This document shows positions 62,787-64,000 of a stretch of DNA of 64,000 bases, one piece after another. The notes beneath the pieces are model-generated. The model ran no database searches. It had not been told where the DNA came from and was given only the letters and a program-made list of their open reading frames with translations. The stretch is from contig NC_013385.1 in NCBI RefSeq assembly GCF_000024605.1, positions 124,001 to 188,000 of the forward strand, written 5' to 3'. This DNA is from Ammonifex degensii KC4. GTDB lineage: Bacteria; Bacillota; Desulfotomaculia; Desulfotomaculales; Ammonificaceae. Positions within the stretch are counted from its first letter, which is position 1, and the number at the start of each line of letters is the position of its first letter. The position numbers and the translations under genes are program-made.

Positions 62787-63143
62787 GTGAATCCCCGGGA
62801 AATAGTGGACCTCGTCATCGAGGCCGCTCAGGAAAAGAAAGGCTACGACATCCTGGCCCTAGAAGTGGGCAAGCTTCTCCCCCTATGTGACTACTTCGTG
62901 ATCCTCAGCGGCAACAACCCCATTCAAGTGAAGGCCATAGCCGAGCACATAGAAGAGAGACTGGCTAAGCAGGGCGTAAACCTGCTTCACCGGGAAGGGT
63001 TTCAGGAAGGGCGCTGGGTTTTGCTCGATTTTGGCGATGTAGTGGTGCACGTCTTCCTGGAAGAGGAAAGGGAGTTTTACGGGCTGGAGCGCCTCTGGCG
63101 CGACGCGCCAGTGCTCAGGAAGGAAGCCGCCCAGCTCGGTTAA
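62787..63143 (+). CDS. rsfS: Ribosomal silencing factor RsfS
   Basis: From GTG 62787 the protein has 118 residues, normal for the family; the frame also opens at ATG 62730, giving 19 more residues without similarity. It has KKGYDILALEVGKLLPLCDYFVILSGNNPIQVKAIAEHIEE and GRWVLLDFGDVVVHVFLEEEREFYGLERLW. RsfS binds L14 of the 50S subunit and blocks subunit joining when nutrients are low. Confidence 0.94.
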   Translation: MNPREIVDLVIEAAQEKKGYDILALEVGKLLPLCDYFVILSGNNPIQVKAIAEHIEERLAKQGVNLLHREGFQEGRWVLLDFGDVVVHVFLEEEREFYGLERLWRDAPVLRKEAAQLG

Positions 63144-63154
63144 GGAGGCTTTTT

Positions 63155-64000
63155 ATGATCGACCCGAATGTGTTGCAGGAAGTAGAGCGCCTGCGCGGCG
63201 AGATGGTGGAGACCCTGGTGGAGCTCATTAGGATACCCGCTTTAAGTCCGGATAACGGGGGCGAGGGGGAGCTCCGCAAGGCGGAGAAGCTGGAAGAAAT
63301 CATCCGCCGCTGGCCCTTCGACCGGATAGAGCGCTATGACGCCCCGGATCCCAGGGCTTTAAACGGTATACGCCCCAACCTCCTGGCCTACTACTACGGC
63401 GAGAGAGGAAAAGAGAGCCCCCGTTTGTGGATCCTCACCCACCTGGATGTAGTTCCCCCGGGCGACCTGGAAAAGTGGACAGAAACCTCTCCCTTTAACC
63501 CTTTGGTCAAGGAAGGTAAAGTTTACGGCCGGGGAAGCGAAGATAACGGGCAGAGCCTGGTAGCCTCCCTTTACGCGGTGAAGGCGCTCATGAACCTGGG
63601 TCTCAGGCCCAAGCGGACCTTCGTCTTAGCCTTCGTCAGCGACGAGGAGACGGGTAACAGGTACGGCATTGAGTGGCTCATAAAGAACCACCCGGAGCTT
63701 TTCCACCGGGAGGATCTGGTCCTAGTGCCCGACGGGGGAGACCGGGAAGGAATTTTCATCGAGATCGCCGAGAAAAGCCTTCTCTGGCTGAAAATCAGGG
63801 TAGAGGGAAAGCAGGTGCACGGAAGCACCCCCCACAAGGGGTTTAACGCCTTTCGGGTAGCCCTGGACTACGCCTCCTCTCTCGACCGGCTGCTTCATGA
63901 GAAGTATGCCGATAAAGACGAACTCTTCGAGCTCCCGGTGAGTTCCTTCGAGCCCACCATGGGGAAAAGCTTGAGCGATGCCCCCAACATAATCCCCGGC
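63155..64000 (+). CDS. M20-family metallopeptidase, 5' part (runs past the window)
   Basis: From ATG 63155, after AAGGAGG, 282 codons are open to the window end. It has LWILTHLDVVPPGDL (first metal His and Asp), GRGSEDNGQS (bridging Asp), FVSDEETGNRYGIEWL (catalytic and ligand Glu pair) and VPDGGDREG. This fits M20 peptidases and deacylases such as succinyl-diaminopimelate desuccinylase or dipeptidases; the substrate is not known. The dimerisation domain is cut off. Confidence 0.88.
   Translation, partial: MIDPNVLQEVERLRGEMVETLVELIRIPALSPDNGGEGELRKAEKLEEIIRRWPFDRIERYDAPDPRALNGIRPNLLAYYYGERGKESPRLWILTHLDVVPPGDLEKWTETSPFNPLVKEGKVYGRGSEDNGQSLVASLYAVKALMNLGLRPKRTFVLAFVSDEETGNRYGIEWLIKNHPELFHREDLVLVPDGGDREGIFIEIAEKSLLWLKIRVEGKQVHGSTPHKGFNAFRVALDYASSLDRLLHEKYADKDELFELPVSSFEPTMGKSLSDAPNIIPG

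Overview
The window reads as a chromosomal segment of a GC-rich, anaerobic, probably thermophilic, spore-forming Firmicute, closest in gene content and order to the Moorella / Ammonifex / Desulfotomaculum type of clostridia. This is inferred from gene families and order, not from a database search. Pointers are sporulation genes (yqfD, a spo0B-like gene before obg, ytxC), a CIRCE-controlled groES-groEL pair, ferredoxin-linked indolepyruvate oxidoreductase with two phenylacetate-CoA ligases, a flavin-linked formate dehydrogenase, a TtuA-type tRNA thiolase, and frequent TTG/GTG starts behind strong GGAGG sites. I saw no rRNA, tRNA, CRISPR array or riboswitch.

Layout. 1-1911: right part of an IS607-type element (resolvase end plus a 530-residue TnpB) abutting yqfD. 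1927-7937: the conserved yqfD-phoH-pgpH-ybeY-cdd-era operon. 7919-12372: ubiX, an asnB broken by a 26-bp tandem duplication, a DUF1614-type membrane protein, a HIT protein and a class I glutaminase-like hydrolase. 12410-18381: thiamine genes (thiD2-thiE fusion, thiC, thiL) running into the t6A set tsaE-tsaB-rimI-tsaD. 18378-29676: a formate dehydrogenase region on the minus strand (MTHFS, NuoE-like, NuoF-like, FdhA, beta-carbonic-anhydrase-like protein), with an FdhD-like gene nearby. Between fdhD and the formate dehydrogenase genes sits a tnpB-only IS200/IS605-type element whose end hairpin has been split by an IS1182-type element. 29979-38424: groES-groEL, a cysteine-synthase-like gene, then paaK-iorA-iorB-paaK-ACT. 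38387-41476: ytxC, malic enzyme, ttuA. 41677-48533: a sulfur-anion transport island with a YeiH-type transporter, a sensor kinase with a sigma-54 activator, a UspA protein, and a TauE/SafE permease with a DUF1634 partner. 48670-64000: Lon-like protease, ogt, rplU-rpmA, cobQ-apgM-cbiA, spo0B-obg-proB-HIT-proA, a frameshifted amidase, nadD, an RRM protein, rsfS and a partial M20 peptidase.

Genes that appear to work together: formate dehydrogenase, its diaphorase subunits, carbonic-anhydrase-like protein and formyl-THF cyclo-ligase link formate, CO2 and folate one-carbon chemistry. The paaK/ior operon interconverts aryl-pyruvates, arylacetyl-CoA and free aryl acids. The sulfur-anion island is a plausible sensor-regulator-transporter unit.

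The region shows several small lesions: a 26-bp duplication in asnB, one-base-type frameshifts in the amidase and the second tnpB, and a probable frame change at the 3' end of yqfD. Whether these are true or assembly errors cannot be decided from one sequence. No clearly new multi-gene defence or metabolic system was seen. The strongest unusual signals are the nested hairpin-targeted insertion, the asnB repeat, the Cys-rich NuoF extension in the formate dehydrogenase cluster, and the paired CTTAAG palindromes in the sulfur-anion island.
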